A stretch of 64,000 bases of DNA from an uncultured Bacteroides sp. (GTDB lineage Bacteria > Bacteroidota > Bacteroidia > Bacteroidales > Bacteroidaceae). Location: contig NZ_OY782854.1 of assembly GCF_963678425.1 (NCBI RefSeq), forward strand, positions 496,001-560,000, given 5' to 3'. Below the pieces are notes generated by a model. It worked only from the letters and a program-made list of their open reading frames with translations, was not told the DNA's origin and made no database searches. Each line of letters starts with the position of its first letter. Within the stretch, counting starts at the first letter, position 1. Below are positions 36,905 to 45,997 of this stretch, one piece after another. The translations under genes and the position numbers were made by a program.

Positions 36905-39217
36905 TTATAACTTTACAGTAACTTTTTTCCCGTTATATGAAATTTTCTTTGTTATTTTAGTAGATTTATCTTCGCTTCCATTAATAAAAACGATATTGAA
37001 CTTGCGGCTCTTTAGCATGCCGTTGAACGTTCCCTGACGTTCGCCAATAATAAGCGTACCAGCTTGCTCATTCCATTTCATAGGAATTATTGAGAAAGCT
37101 CCTTTTTCGTAATTGTAGCTGTCTTTTTCATCCTCGTAAAGAGTAAACTCGCCATTGGCTCCTGCGTAAACGCGTAGTTCCAGATTATCCCATTTCTTTT
37201 CGGAGGTATATTGTACTTTCGGACCGAAGGGAATAATACTTCCTGCTTTTACGTAAAGCGGCATAATGTCGATTGGAGTCTCTCTGCTAATCTCTTTACC
37301 ACCTTGAAGTTGTTCATTGGTCCAGAAATCATACCATGTTGTGCCGGCAGGGAGATAAACAGATTGTGTCTTTGCTCCCTTTTCGGTAACAGGAGATACA
37401 AGGATGCTACGTCCAAACATGTACTCATTATCAATATTGAGAGCCTTCTTATCTTTTGCAAAATCCATAACCAAAGCACGCATAAAAGAGCCAGCATTAT
37501 GAGATACATCCCAAGCCGTAGAATAGTTGTAAGGCAATAATGAATAGCGCAAGTTAATAAACTTTTCTTGTACATCAAATGCCCATTCACCTCTCTTTCC
37601 AAACTGATAAATCTCTCTTGGAATATCTGTTCCATGAGAACGCATCATAGGAGTAAAGGTGGCAAACTGCATCCAACGTGCATAAAGTTCCTGAAAATCA
37701 GGATTCCTAGCTCCACCATTCTTTACATATCTTCCGGCAAAGAAGCCTCCAATATCAGTATTCCAGTAAGGAATGCTACAAAGAGCGAAATTCAATCCTC
37801 CCACTATTTGTTTCTTGAGGACTCCCCAATCAGAAACAACATCACCACTCCAGGTATTAGCTGCATATCTTTGCTGTCCGGCAAAAGCAGAGCGAGTCAG
37901 AATTACTACACGTTTGTTAGAAGTCTCAGCACGCTGATGATCGTAAACACCGCCCACAGTCATCAATGGGAAAGCATTATGAACGCTGCGGAAAGTACCT
38001 AGATGAGTCAGTTGGTCGTAATCTTTTTCTTCTACATTGATATGATCCGGTTCGGTAGAGTCCAGCCACCATCCATCAAATCCTTTTGAAAACACACCCT
38101 TATTTAAATATCTCCAATAAATATCTCTTGCTTCCGGATTATAAACGTCATAAGGCTTAGTTCCTGATTCCGGTGGCCATGTATCAAAGTTTATCAGCAT
38201 ATTTTTTTCTTTGAGTTCTTTATACTGTGGAGTTAAAGGACCAAATCCCGGCCATGCAACAATCATCATTTTTGCATTCATTTTATGAACTTTGTCTACC
38301 ATACCCTGAGGATCCGGATAAGTGTTGTGATCAAAAGCCATAGCATTCCAAAGACTGTCTTTGCCCCAATATTGCCAATCCTGAATGATACAATCAATAG
38401 GAACACCCAATTCACGATATTTTGCTACAACAGCTACAGGTTCTTCTTGTGTTTTGTAACGTTCACGACTTTGAAAGAATCCGTAAGCCCATAATGGCAA
38501 CATAGGAGACTGACCTGTTAAGTCGCGCATTTTAGCAATTACGCCATCTGCATTTCCGCCATACATGAAGTAGTAGTCAGCACAAGTACCAACAGATTCC
38601 ATTGACATCTCTTGCGGATTATCTACAAAATCAGAGATGGAATATTGATCCCAGAAAATACCATAACCTTTCTCTGACTGAATCATAGGAATACATACTT
38701 TCATATTCCAGTTCTGAAGAGGAAGAATCTGATTTCGTTGATTCATTTTCCCTGTTTGTTGCTGACCGAGTCCATAAATAGCTTCTTCTTTATCTAATAA
38801 GAATGCTTGGCGCACTTTATAACTATCGTTCGGTCCATCTTTAATAGCCGAGAACTGTGTACCATAATCCTTCTCAGTCAACAAAGGATTCTTTTGCTTG
38901 TCAGTGAATGAAACTTTCCCAGTAACGGTATTCAAAGCCACATTGATACAATCCGTTGTCAAACAAACCACATCACCTTGGGTAGATAACTGGTACTTTA
39001 CTTCTTCGGGATGTTTCACTACAGAGAGACTCTGCTTCTTGAGCTCGGTGAGCTCGGGATTCTTCATCACCCGAACTACGGAAGGAGTATAGAACTGAAC
39101 TTCTATTTTCATACCCTCCGTTTGGGCTTTTACTCCATTCTGCGTCTTTTCATAATTTTGCGCAGAGAGGGATAGTGTTGCCAGGAAGGCAAATGCAAAC
39201 AACAATTTCTTTTTCAT
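36905..39217 (-). CDS. GH31 alpha-glycosidase (alpha-glucosidase/alpha-xylosidase type)
   Basis: 770-residue secreted enzyme (signal MKKKLLFAFAFLATLSLSAQ). GH31 layout: N-terminal beta-sandwich with IYGLGQQQTGKMNQRN and GYGIFWDQYS, then the barrel with PLWAYGFFQSRERY, PIDCIIQDWQYWG and the nucleophile Asp in DGWWLDSTEPD (about residue 385). The acid/base Asp is in WSGDVVSDW (about 457). NTDIGGFFAGR and MRSHGTDIPREIYQFG follow, then C-terminal beta domains. It cleaves terminal alpha-linked glucose or xylose; the two cannot be told apart by eye. It is monocistronic between hairpins and lies downstream of the HTCS regulator gene on the same strand, so that regulator may control it. Confidence 0.92.
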   Translation of the reverse strand: MKKKLLFAFAFLATLSLSAQNYEKTQNGVKAQTEGMKIEVQFYTPSVVRVMKNPELTELKKQSLSVVKHPEEVKYQLSTQGDVVCLTTDCINVALNTVTGKVSFTDKQKNPLLTEKDYGTQFSAIKDGPNDSYKVRQAFLLDKEEAIYGLGQQQTGKMNQRNQILPLQNWNMKVCIPMIQSEKGYGIFWDQYSISDFVDNPQEMSMESVGTCADYYFMYGGNADGVIAKMRDLTGQSPMLPLWAYGFFQSRERYKTQEEPVAVVAKYRELGVPIDCIIQDWQYWGKDSLWNAMAFDHNTYPDPQGMVDKVHKMNAKMMIVAWPGFGPLTPQYKELKEKNMLINFDTWPPESGTKPYDVYNPEARDIYWRYLNKGVFSKGFDGWWLDSTEPDHINVEEKDYDQLTHLGTFRSVHNAFPLMTVGGVYDHQRAETSNKRVVILTRSAFAGQQRYAANTWSGDVVSDWGVLKKQIVGGLNFALCSIPYWNTDIGGFFAGRYVKNGGARNPDFQELYARWMQFATFTPMMRSHGTDIPREIYQFGKRGEWAFDVQEKFINLRYSLLPYNYSTAWDVSHNAGSFMRALVMDFAKDKKALNIDNEYMFGRSILVSPVTEKGAKTQSVYLPAGTTWYDFWTNEQLQGGKEISRETPIDIMPLYVKAGSIIPFGPKVQYTSEKKWDNLELRVYAGANGEFTLYEDEKDSYNYEKGAFSIIPMKWNEQAGTLIIGERQGTFNGMLKSRKFNIVFINGSEDKSTKITKKISYNGKKVTVKL

Positions 39218-39531
39218 AAAATAGTAATTTAATAAAGAGGTTGTCTAAAAAGATAAACTGACTATTCTTTGTGACAATCTCTTTTTTATTTAAGATTAAT
39301 AACTTGAACTCTGTTTTAATTTCGATACGCCATAAACCTAAGCATCCGGCGTGGCTGCACTATTAGTTATGCAAATCGAATCAAAAGCAAAATTATTAAA
39401 TGCAGAGTTTGAAATGCTATTTTTATGTTGTTTAAAACTGGTCAATTTGTTGCAAATTGCAGATGTTTTATAGTTTGTTGCATAAAATGTCACCTGTTAT
39501 TAGGCTCTATTATATGATTCTCTTCATTAGT
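39218..39531 (-). promoter_or_regulatory. Gap between HTCS and GH31 genes with a hairpin near 39235-39287
   Basis: This 314-bp stretch contains AAAGAGGTTGTC (39235-39246) and GACAATCTCTTT (39275-39286), forming a stem of about 12 bp with one mismatch and a ~28-nt loop. It lies 18 bp upstream of the GH31 start, in the leader. Reading leftward, a TAATTTTG element (39388-39395 as CAAAATTA) could be a GH31 promoter; no -33 TTTG is evident. The hairpin may terminate HTCS transcripts or regulate GH31. Confidence 0.45.
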
Positions 39532-42500
39532 TTACTTAGCTCCATATTGAGATGGGAGAACTCCAAAAGCTTCTTTGAAATATTTGGTAAAGTACTTTGG
39601 GGTAGCAAAACCTACCATACCGGCAACCTCGGTAACATTATATTTGTGTGACTCCAATAACTGGGCAGCTCGCTTCAGACGGATAGTCCGGATAAATTCG
39701 GAGGGTGGTAGTCCGGCCACAGACTGTAACTTACGATAGAGCACCGTTCGTTCCATATTCATATCCGAACTGAAAAGTTCCACTGTATATTCCGTATTGT
39801 TCATATTCCGTTCCACACAGACAATGGCTTTTTGTATCAGTTCTTCATCCAAAGAAGTAATGGTTAGTTCACTGGGTTTTACTTCTATTTTTTTGGCAAA
39901 CAATTCCTTTCGAGCATCCTGTTCCCTGATAAGCTTTTGAATTTTCAACAAAAGAATATCCATGCTGAATGGTTTGCTAATAAATTCATCAGCACCAGAC
40001 TTATAACCAAACAATTCTTTCTCATTCGAGGTGTATGCCGTGAGCAAAATAATAGGAATATGAGACGTTCTTACATCTTCTTTCAGATCTCTGCAAAGTT
40101 CAAGTCCATCTTTGCGTGGCATCATTACATCACTGATAATTAAATCTGGAGAGTAGGAGAGAGCCATATCTTCCCCTTCTACACCATCGGAAGCAATGAT
40201 AATCCGGTAATTACCTTCCAGCTGTTCCTTCATAAAATGGAGAAACTCATCATTGTCCTCTACTAAGAGAATTGTATGCATATGTGGTTGTACACTATTG
40301 TTTTGTTTATCCGTTGTATCTGATAATACCGGTAACTCCATAGAAAGTTGATCAACAAAAGGTTTAAGCATTGTTGGAAGCATCATGGAAAATGTTGTTC
40401 CCTTTTGCCATTCACTCTGCACAGATATTTCACCACCATGCAATGAAACATACTCTTTCACCAGATGAAGACCTATTCCGCTGCCTAGATAATATTTGCT
40501 GTCACCAGTCTGATAGAAGCGCCCAAAGATATGAGGAATATCCTCCTTCTTAATACCACAACCTGTATCGCTTACAATAATGGACAGTGCCGGAGCTTTA
40601 CCTTCTGATTTTACAGGCACAGCTATCAACTTTATTTCGCCGCCAGTCTCCGTAAACTTGAAGGAATTGGAAAGCAGATTATTTAAAATTTTCCGTATTT
40701 TATCTTTGTCAAAGTAAGCATAAAGCTGCGGTACATCACATTTCCATGTGAACTGAATTCCCTTTTCTGCAGCCAGTGGCTGGAACGATTGATAAACATT
40801 GTTCAGCATCTGAACTATATCACCATAAGTCAGATTCAGGCTTTCACCTTTTGCTTCGAGCTTTCTGAAGTCAAGCAACTGGTTAATCAGTGTCAGAAGT
40901 TCCTGTGCATTCTTATAAATAGAAGCCAGCTTCAACTTCAGCTTCTCATCCGTAATATCTTTTATCAAGGCTCCAAGCGGTGTTAAAATTAAAGTCAGTG
41001 GTGTGCGGAATTCATGACTAATATTGGTGAAGAAACGATATTTCATTTCATCCAGTTTCTCCTTTTGCTGGTGCATCATCTGTTGCTTTTTCCATTTTGA
41101 ATAATAATAAAGCGCTGCAAACAGAATAATCAAAATCAGGACTATATATATGAAACAGGCAAAAGGAGTAGCCCACCACGGATGGCGGACAGTGATGATC
41201 ATGGAAACCATTTTCCCGTTCTCCCAGTTTTTACCGTTATAGGAAGCACAAACATAAAAATGGTAGGTTCCAGGAGATAAATTGGTATAAGAGGCGCGGC
41301 CAAGTCCATCCTTTGTATTGATCTCACGCCAGTCATTGTCAACCCCCTCCAGTTTATAGCGATAACGAGTATGTGTAGAATTTATATAATTCAGTGCACA
41401 GAACTCCAGTGTGATGAAATTTTGGTCATAATTAAGCGTAATTTCCTCCGCTGTTGTGATTGACTGTTCCAATATTCGGTTGCCATCATACAAAGAATCA
41501 CATTTTACAAACTTGTCATTCACCTTCAAACCCACAAAAAGCGGAGTGAGTCCCGGTAAAGTCATAGAATGAAGATGGTTCAGATTTACCCTGTTAAAAC
41601 CATCGATTCCACCAATAAACAGCTCACCGGAAGGAGTTATGAAATGGGAGTCTGGTAAAAACTCGCCTTGAATAATTCCATCGTAATGGTTGTAGTTCTC
41701 TATCGCATAATGTAGAAAGTCATTGGAAACAGTAAGTTGTGACATACCATTGGCTGTAGTCACCCACATTGTGTGGCGTGCATCCTCAAAAACACTTTGT
41801 ACACTGTTGTTTACTAAACCATCTTCCGTATGAATATTTACCATCTGATTATTCTTCGGATTCCATACCTGCAAACCATCTTGTGTAGCCAGCCAGATCC
41901 ATCCCCGGTGATCAACGCAAATACTATTGTAACGTGAAAAGTTGGCTGCCCTATACTTTTCACTCATCCCTTTTACTAAGGAGAGAGTACCCTTCGTCCA
42001 ATCATATATAAACAAACCCTCTGCATCCAGACCCAGTAAAAGGTTATTTTTCAATTTTACAAGCTGTTTGGCTCCTATTATTTTCAACCCGTTTTTTGAT
42101 TTTACAGGACTAATTTTCCCTGTGAAGGGATTAAACGCACACACACCTTGAGATAGACAAAGAGCCAGTTGTCCATCCGGTAATTCAAAAACAGAATTGA
42201 TCGTTTTCCCCGGGAGTTCATAATGCCTGATCAGACCATTTTGTATAGAAAAAAATCCTCTGTCACTGGTACACACCCAAACCTTGCTGCCTTTGCCTTG
42301 TACCAAAGAAATGCAATTGGTAAGTGGGAAACCAGATAGAGGCGAGAGTTCCGACTTCTTTAAACTGTATTTAAACAGACCTTGATTCGTAGCCACCAGC
42401 ATATTATCAGCATCAGCCATTGCAAAGCCTTGCACATTTATACCTTTCAGTCCTCTTTCTCTGAATAAAGTTTTTCCAAAATTCTTAAAAAGATATCGTT

Positions 42501-43512
42501 TCGGATGAGAGTAGAGTAATCCTCTATCTAATGTGCCAATCCAGCTTCCACCTTCGCTATCCTGATAAATAGTACTGATTTCCGTTGCTATATTTGTTCC
42601 TTCCACTGTCTTGAGGTTCGATTCAAATCGTTTATCCTTTAAATTAGGACTGATATTCCAAAGTCCTTTTTTGCAGCACACTTTGATAGAACCATCTACA
42701 TCGAAATCCAGAGTGTTGAGCCAATAATTGGTTTGCAGTACTACTTTCCATTTGTGCGTATTCAGTTGATAATTCAAAAGAATACCTTTATCTAATGGGC
42801 CATTTTGCATTTGCAGAAAAGAATGTTTGCAAGGTATTATGTAAACTGTGCGGTCATAATTTCCTGAAATGAGATTTGCCATTGAAGTATCTACATATAT
42901 TTTTCGTTTTGTAGCATAATTATAACAGACATGGGTTCCCGACTTATAGAAAAAAAGAAGTTTTCCGTCTATCAATGCAATATCTTTTAACTGATCTTTC
43001 TTATTACCCTGAAAGGAAGCTTGGGTAAGGAATAGATTTGTCTTTTTCCTTTTTACGTCATAAACATACAATTTATCGTCCCGGGTAACAAACCATAGGT
43101 TTTTTGAATTATCAATGAAGAAATCCGCAATGGCATAGTTAAATCCTAACTCCTTTAATACTTTATTCAAGTTAGATTCCACTTTGTCTTTCTGAAAATC
43201 AATTAATATCAGTCCGTGAGAAATCTTCAGCCACATTCTGCCAGACTCGTCCAAGTAGCTATGATGAAACCCGTCGTAGGATTTCAATGGATAAATGTCG
43301 CTTTCCTTAAAGTGCATATAGCTGAAATTCGTACCGTTATAAATATTAATCAGTCCATTGGTAGTAATCACCATGCGTCCGTCGGGCAATTGAGTAATGT
43401 TACGCACATTATTTTCCGAAAGTCCGTCATCAGTATTTATAGAAAAATATTCCTGAGCCTGAACTATGTAGGAACAAAATAGAACAAGGCATAATGCAAT
43501 GATATGTTTCAT
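39532..43512 (-). CDS. Hybrid two-component system sensor/regulator (HTCS) with AraC output
   Basis: 1326-residue single-protein sensor and transcription factor of the type that senses oligosaccharides in the periplasm and switches on PULs. Order: signal peptide (MKHIIALCLVLFCSYIVQAQ), Reg_prop propeller blades to about residue 690, a Y_Y_Y domain (~697-767, YRYKLEGVDNDWREI), and one transmembrane helix (~780-804). Then come the histidine kinase with FFTNISHEFRTPLTL (His near 831), an ATPase domain with ILNNLLSNSFKFTETGG and GSGIGLHLVKEYV, and a receiver (ILLVEDNDEF, phospho-Asp near 1126 in ISDVMMPRKDG). The C-terminal AraC helix-turn-helix ends FTKYFKEAFGVLPSQYGAK. All key residues are present. 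It is not next to a susCD pair; the nearest likely target is the GH31 gene. Confidence 0.96.
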   Translation of the reverse strand: MKHIIALCLVLFCSYIVQAQEYFSINTDDGLSENNVRNITQLPDGRMVITTNGLINIYNGTNFSYMHFKESDIYPLKSYDGFHHSYLDESGRMWLKISHGLILIDFQKDKVESNLNKVLKELGFNYAIADFFIDNSKNLWFVTRDDKLYVYDVKRKKTNLFLTQASFQGNKKDQLKDIALIDGKLLFFYKSGTHVCYNYATKRKIYVDTSMANLISGNYDRTVYIIPCKHSFLQMQNGPLDKGILLNYQLNTHKWKVVLQTNYWLNTLDFDVDGSIKVCCKKGLWNISPNLKDKRFESNLKTVEGTNIATEISTIYQDSEGGSWIGTLDRGLLYSHPKRYLFKNFGKTLFRERGLKGINVQGFAMADADNMLVATNQGLFKYSLKKSELSPLSGFPLTNCISLVQGKGSKVWVCTSDRGFFSIQNGLIRHYELPGKTINSVFELPDGQLALCLSQGVCAFNPFTGKISPVKSKNGLKIIGAKQLVKLKNNLLLGLDAEGLFIYDWTKGTLSLVKGMSEKYRAANFSRYNSICVDHRGWIWLATQDGLQVWNPKNNQMVNIHTEDGLVNNSVQSVFEDARHTMWVTTANGMSQLTVSNDFLHYAIENYNHYDGIIQGEFLPDSHFITPSGELFIGGIDGFNRVNLNHLHSMTLPGLTPLFVGLKVNDKFVKCDSLYDGNRILEQSITTAEEITLNYDQNFITLEFCALNYINSTHTRYRYKLEGVDNDWREINTKDGLGRASYTNLSPGTYHFYVCASYNGKNWENGKMVSMIITVRHPWWATPFACFIYIVLILIILFAALYYYSKWKKQQMMHQQKEKLDEMKYRFFTNISHEFRTPLTLILTPLGALIKDITDEKLKLKLASIYKNAQELLTLINQLLDFRKLEAKGESLNLTYGDIVQMLNNVYQSFQPLAAEKGIQFTWKCDVPQLYAYFDKDKIRKILNNLLSNSFKFTETGGEIKLIAVPVKSEGKAPALSIIVSDTGCGIKKEDIPHIFGRFYQTGDSKYYLGSGIGLHLVKEYVSLHGGEISVQSEWQKGTTFSMMLPTMLKPFVDQLSMELPVLSDTTDKQNNSVQPHMHTILLVEDNDEFLHFMKEQLEGNYRIIIASDGVEGEDMALSYSPDLIISDVMMPRKDGLELCRDLKEDVRTSHIPIILLTAYTSNEKELFGYKSGADEFISKPFSMDILLLKIQKLIREQDARKELFAKKIEVKPSELTITSLDEELIQKAIVCVERNMNNTEYTVELFSSDMNMERTVLYRKLQSVAGLPPSEFIRTIRLKRAAQLLESHKYNVTEVAGMVGFATPKYFTKYFKEAFGVLPSQYGAK

Positions 43513-43827
43513 AGATATTTAAGTCATATATAGGATTCTAATGGAACTCTATTCCTGAATAGTTTCATTTACTATTCCTTAAATCATTTATTCATTTAAT
43601 TAAAGTTATTTTTCAAAAGTACGAAATAATCCAATTCCCCTTCAATTCATAACCTCTTTTTTGATAAAAGGCTTATCTCTGTTAATGAGTTTTTATTTAG
43701 GAAAAGTAATCCTCTTAATAGTTTAATTTTAATTACAATATTTATTCTATAAATAAATACCATATTTTTATTTGACACGCTTATAATTCCAAGATTTATT
43801 TGTAAGTTTGTACAAAAGACAAATATT
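43513..43827. other. Divergent promoter region between HTCS and YcxB-like genes
   Basis: 315-bp AT-rich region between two divergent genes. It holds a candidate leftward -7 element (43614-43621) and, for the rightward gene, TAAGTTTG at 43803-43810, 17 bp before its ATG, without a well-placed TTTG. Nothing else was recognised. Confidence 0.5.
43614..43621 (-). promoter_or_regulatory. Candidate -7 promoter element of the HTCS gene
   Basis: On the minus strand this reads TACTTTTG, matching TAnnTTTG, about 100 bp upstream of the HTCS start codon. The -33 TTTG is not evident. Confidence 0.4.
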
Positions 43828-44367
43828 ATGTACCAGATAAAATTAGAGAAGGAAGACTACTTAAGATTTCTGCTTTTTACAGCTTCGAAATCTAAACGGA
43901 TGAGAACCAAAAGGATTCGGAGCTGGATTCTAACTACATTGATGTTTCTATGTATAGGGTTAATGTTTTCTCTAAAAGTGGATAAATTTTTAGCTTACTA
44001 TTTTCTGATTTCATCTGCAATCTGTTTGTTATTTTATCCATTTTACTATAGATGGAGGTATAAAAGGTTTTATGAGAAATATATTCAGGAAAGCTACAAA
44101 AGGAGGATAGGGATTATAACTGAAGTTGGATTTGAAGATGGATTTATAACTTCAAAAGATAGTTATGGAGAAGAAAAAATCAGGCTGGCCGAGATTGAGT
44201 TTATTTATGAGATAAAGGATGATCTATTTATAAGGATAAAGAATGGTGAGACCGTGGTGATTCCTTCCAAGACTCCTGATTATACTGAATTTAAGAACGA
44301 CCTCACTGTGTTGACAAAAGATCTGGGTATTGTATGGGAAACTGAGTTAGACTGGAAATGGAGATAA
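43828..44367 (+). CDS. YcxB-like small membrane protein
   Basis: 179 residues with two transmembrane helices (about residues 34-50 and 56-74, SWILTTLMFLCIGLMFSL and AYYFLISSAICLLFYPFYY) after a basic N-terminus. A C-terminal cytoplasmic YcxB-like domain follows, with GIITEVGFEDGFITSKDSYGE, IEFIYEIKDDLFIRI and TVVIPSKTPDYTEFKNDLT. The family is widespread in bacteria and has no firm function. It is a lone gene, divergent from the HTCS gene, and an IS remnant begins ~36 bp after its stop codon. Confidence 0.78.
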   Translation: MYQIKLEKEDYLRFLLFTASKSKRMRTKRIRSWILTTLMFLCIGLMFSLKVDKFLAYYFLISSAICLLFYPFYYRWRYKRFYEKYIQESYKRRIGIITEVGFEDGFITSKDSYGEEKIRLAEIEFIYEIKDDLFIRIKNGETVVIPSKTPDYTEFKNDLTVLTKDLGIVWETELDWKWR

Positions 44368-44477
44368 AATAATCATCAACTGATTTTGTTTTATAGATAG
44401 CCAGTCAACTGGAATCAGTTTAATACAGTCTGTTTGGTGCTTCGAAACAAGCCTATTACAAGCATGGTGATGCCGGA

Positions 44478-45284
44478 ATGGAAAAAGCCGCCATGGTTCG
44501 TTTTATAGTTGAATATGTGAAAAGTGTCCGTGAGATAGACAAAGGTATCGGCGGTGAGAAGCTGTGGCATATGTATACAAATTACTTTGGTGCAAGTTAT
44601 AGTATCGGTCGTGATGCTTTTATGAATATTATCCGGCAATATAATTTAAATTTAAGAAGGCCCCGAAAAGGATGTCGTACCACAAATTCAGAGCATGATT
44701 ATCCGCTCTATCCTGATTTGATAAAGCACCTGAATGTAAACAGGGCTAATCAAGTATGGGTTAGCGATATAACCTATATCCGTGTATTAGATAACTTTTG
44801 TTTTTTATCTCTTGTGACAGATTCTTACAACCGTGAGATAGTCGGTGCATACGTTGGTCCTACACTCGAGACTAAGCATACGATTGAAGCGCTTCGGCAA
44901 GCCTACCAGAAACTGAATCCTGAAGAAAGAACAGATTTGATTCATCATTCTGACAGAGGAGTTCAATATGCCAGTTTTATGTATACTGATGAGCTCAAAT
45001 CTAAAGGGATAAGAATTAGTATGACCGAAAACGGAGATCCTAAAGATAACGCCATAGCAGAACGTGTCAATGGTATACTGAAACAGGAATTCTTAAATCA
45101 TTATGAATTTAAGACTATTGATGAAGTTCAGCAGGCTGTCAGACAAGCTGTAGAATTCTACAATACTCAGAGACCACACAGGAGTCTGGATATGCTCACC
45201 CCGGAACAGGCTTCTAAAAAAGCGGGGTATCTGAAAAAACATTGGGTAAGCTATAAAGATAAATATACAAACACATATTTGTAA
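44478..45284 (+). CDS. IS3-family transposase orfB (DDE integrase core)
   Basis: 268 residues from the ATG. The same frame is open upstream to 44424, adding YSLFGASKQAYYKHGDAG, the usual start of this orfB type, so the protein is normally made by fusion with orfA. The rve-type DDE core has the three acids in WVSDITYI, HHSDRGVQYASFMY and NAIAERVNGILKQEF, and it ends with NTQRPHRSLDMLTPEQA, typical of IS3. A helix-turn-helix-like part precedes it (GIGGEKLWHMY). The catalytic core looks intact, but the missing orfA makes autonomous transposition unlikely. The stop codon is at 45282-45284. Confidence 0.88.
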   Translation: MEKAAMVRFIVEYVKSVREIDKGIGGEKLWHMYTNYFGASYSIGRDAFMNIIRQYNLNLRRPRKGCRTTNSEHDYPLYPDLIKHLNVNRANQVWVSDITYIRVLDNFCFLSLVTDSYNREIVGAYVGPTLETKHTIEALRQAYQKLNPEERTDLIHHSDRGVQYASFMYTDELKSKGIRISMTENGDPKDNAIAERVNGILKQEFLNHYEFKTIDEVQQAVRQAVEFYNTQRPHRSLDMLTPEQASKKAGYLKKHWVSYKDKYTNTYL

Positions 45285-45409
45285 CAAACTAAAAAAGGAC
45301 TATATTTGCTTTTAAAACAAGAACTTGTTAAATGAAGAACTTCTATAGAAATTTAATGAAGCTTTTATCTATATCAACTTGTTCATATGTTTTATCCTGC
45401 AAAAAGAAA

Positions 45410-45529
45410 GTCAACCTCTTTTGGACTTTAAACCTTAAGAGGTCAACCTGTCTAAGAGTTAATTAATTAGTAGGTCAACTGATTATAGGCTTAGGAATAT
45501 TAGTAGTCAACTGGAATCAGTTTAATACA
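45410..45529 (+). repeat. Periodic GTCAAC array, four units at exact 32-bp spacing
   Basis: GTCAAC occurs at 45410, 45442, 45474 and 45506, exactly 32 bp apart, each followed by CT or TG. The rest of each unit differs. It lies between the transposase stop and the putative IS right end. The regular spacing, near three helical turns, fits a row of protein-binding sites such as transposase subterminal sites. Confidence 0.7.
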
Positions 45530-45572
45530 TAAGCTCATAATAATTAATGTTTTATTGGTTAATAATGGGTGC

Positions 45573-45633
45573 AAACATGTACAAGTTTGAACCTAATCAT
45601 GTACAAGTTTAGGGGGTAAACATGTACATGTTT
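45573..45633. repeat. Three evenly spaced 16-bp palindromic sites
   Basis: AAACATGTACAAGTTT (45573-45588), AATCATGTACAAGTTT (45595-45610) and the perfect palindrome AAACATGTACATGTTT (45618-45633) lie 22 and 23 bp apart. The dyad symmetry and two-turn spacing resemble an operator array for a dimeric regulator. No regulator gene is adjacent. Confidence 0.7.
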
Positions 45634-45735
45634 GGGTTGATGATTCCTATTGTTTTTGCTAATTTGTTTAGTTTTCTTCTTTAATTTATCTATATCTTTG
45701 GTTTAGAGCTTTGTAGCAGAATATAATTATGCTTA

Positions 45736-45876
45736 TTGGTGGCAGGAGTGGCAGGAAAAAAGAGTGTTTTTCGGTTTCAGAAGTCTTTTTTTGAAAAAAA
45801 CGCAAATTACAGAATTCTTGAAATTTAATTTTCAGAACGGCAAAAAGGTTATTTTTCCTGCCACTCCTGCCACCAA
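45736..45876. repeat. Perfect 25-bp inverted repeat enclosing 91 bp
   Basis: The left arm (45736-45760) begins TTGGTGGCAGGAGTGGCAGG. The right arm (45852-45876) is its exact reverse complement. Each arm contains the 9-mer GTGGCAGGA twice in tandem. The 91-bp centre is AT-rich with T and A runs. It could be a small non-autonomous element (MITE-like) or a long hairpin in RNA. No target-site duplication is seen at its edges. Confidence 0.8.
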
Positions 45877-45997
45877 ACGGACGATCTATTCTTTTAGAAC
45901 AACAAGATAAACAGTGTATCAATTTATCCTTTTCCATGGAAAACAAAGTATTGTGTTATACCTTAGTACTTTATGATTAGCCGGCAATAGGCTAAAC

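Larger units (their letters stand above)
44403..45529 (+). mobile_element. IS3-family element remnant (orfB only)
   Basis: An IS3-type transposase orfB is present, but no orfA lies upstream. The region is bounded by an exact 25-bp sequence in direct orientation at 44403-44427 and 45505-45529 (beginning AGTCAACTGGAATCAG and ending in TACA). IS3 elements normally have inverted, not direct, ends starting TG and ending CA; the 45505-45529 copy ends in CA and could be the right end. The left copy therefore suggests a rearranged or truncated element. Confidence 0.65.
45530..45997. other. Gene-free repeat-rich region between IS remnant and methyltransferase
   Basis: This 468-bp stretch has no gene I can support. 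It contains the palindrome array and the large inverted repeat listed separately. An 86-codon minus-strand frame across the inverted repeat looks spurious. Confidence 0.6.

Noticed and set aside
37211..38002. Plus-strand frames of 109 and 144 codons opposite the GH31 gene
   Set aside because: They are antisense to conserved GH31 sequence and have no protein features of their own.
45410..45529. GTCAAC array considered as a CRISPR
   Set aside because: Only 6-7 bases are shared per 32-bp unit and no cas genes are present; CRISPR repeats would be much longer and near-identical.
45686..45946. 86-codon minus-strand frame across the large inverted repeat
   Set aside because: Its sequence is mostly set by the inverted repeat and A/T runs, it has no promoter or recognised domain, and the product is low-quality; treated as a chance frame.
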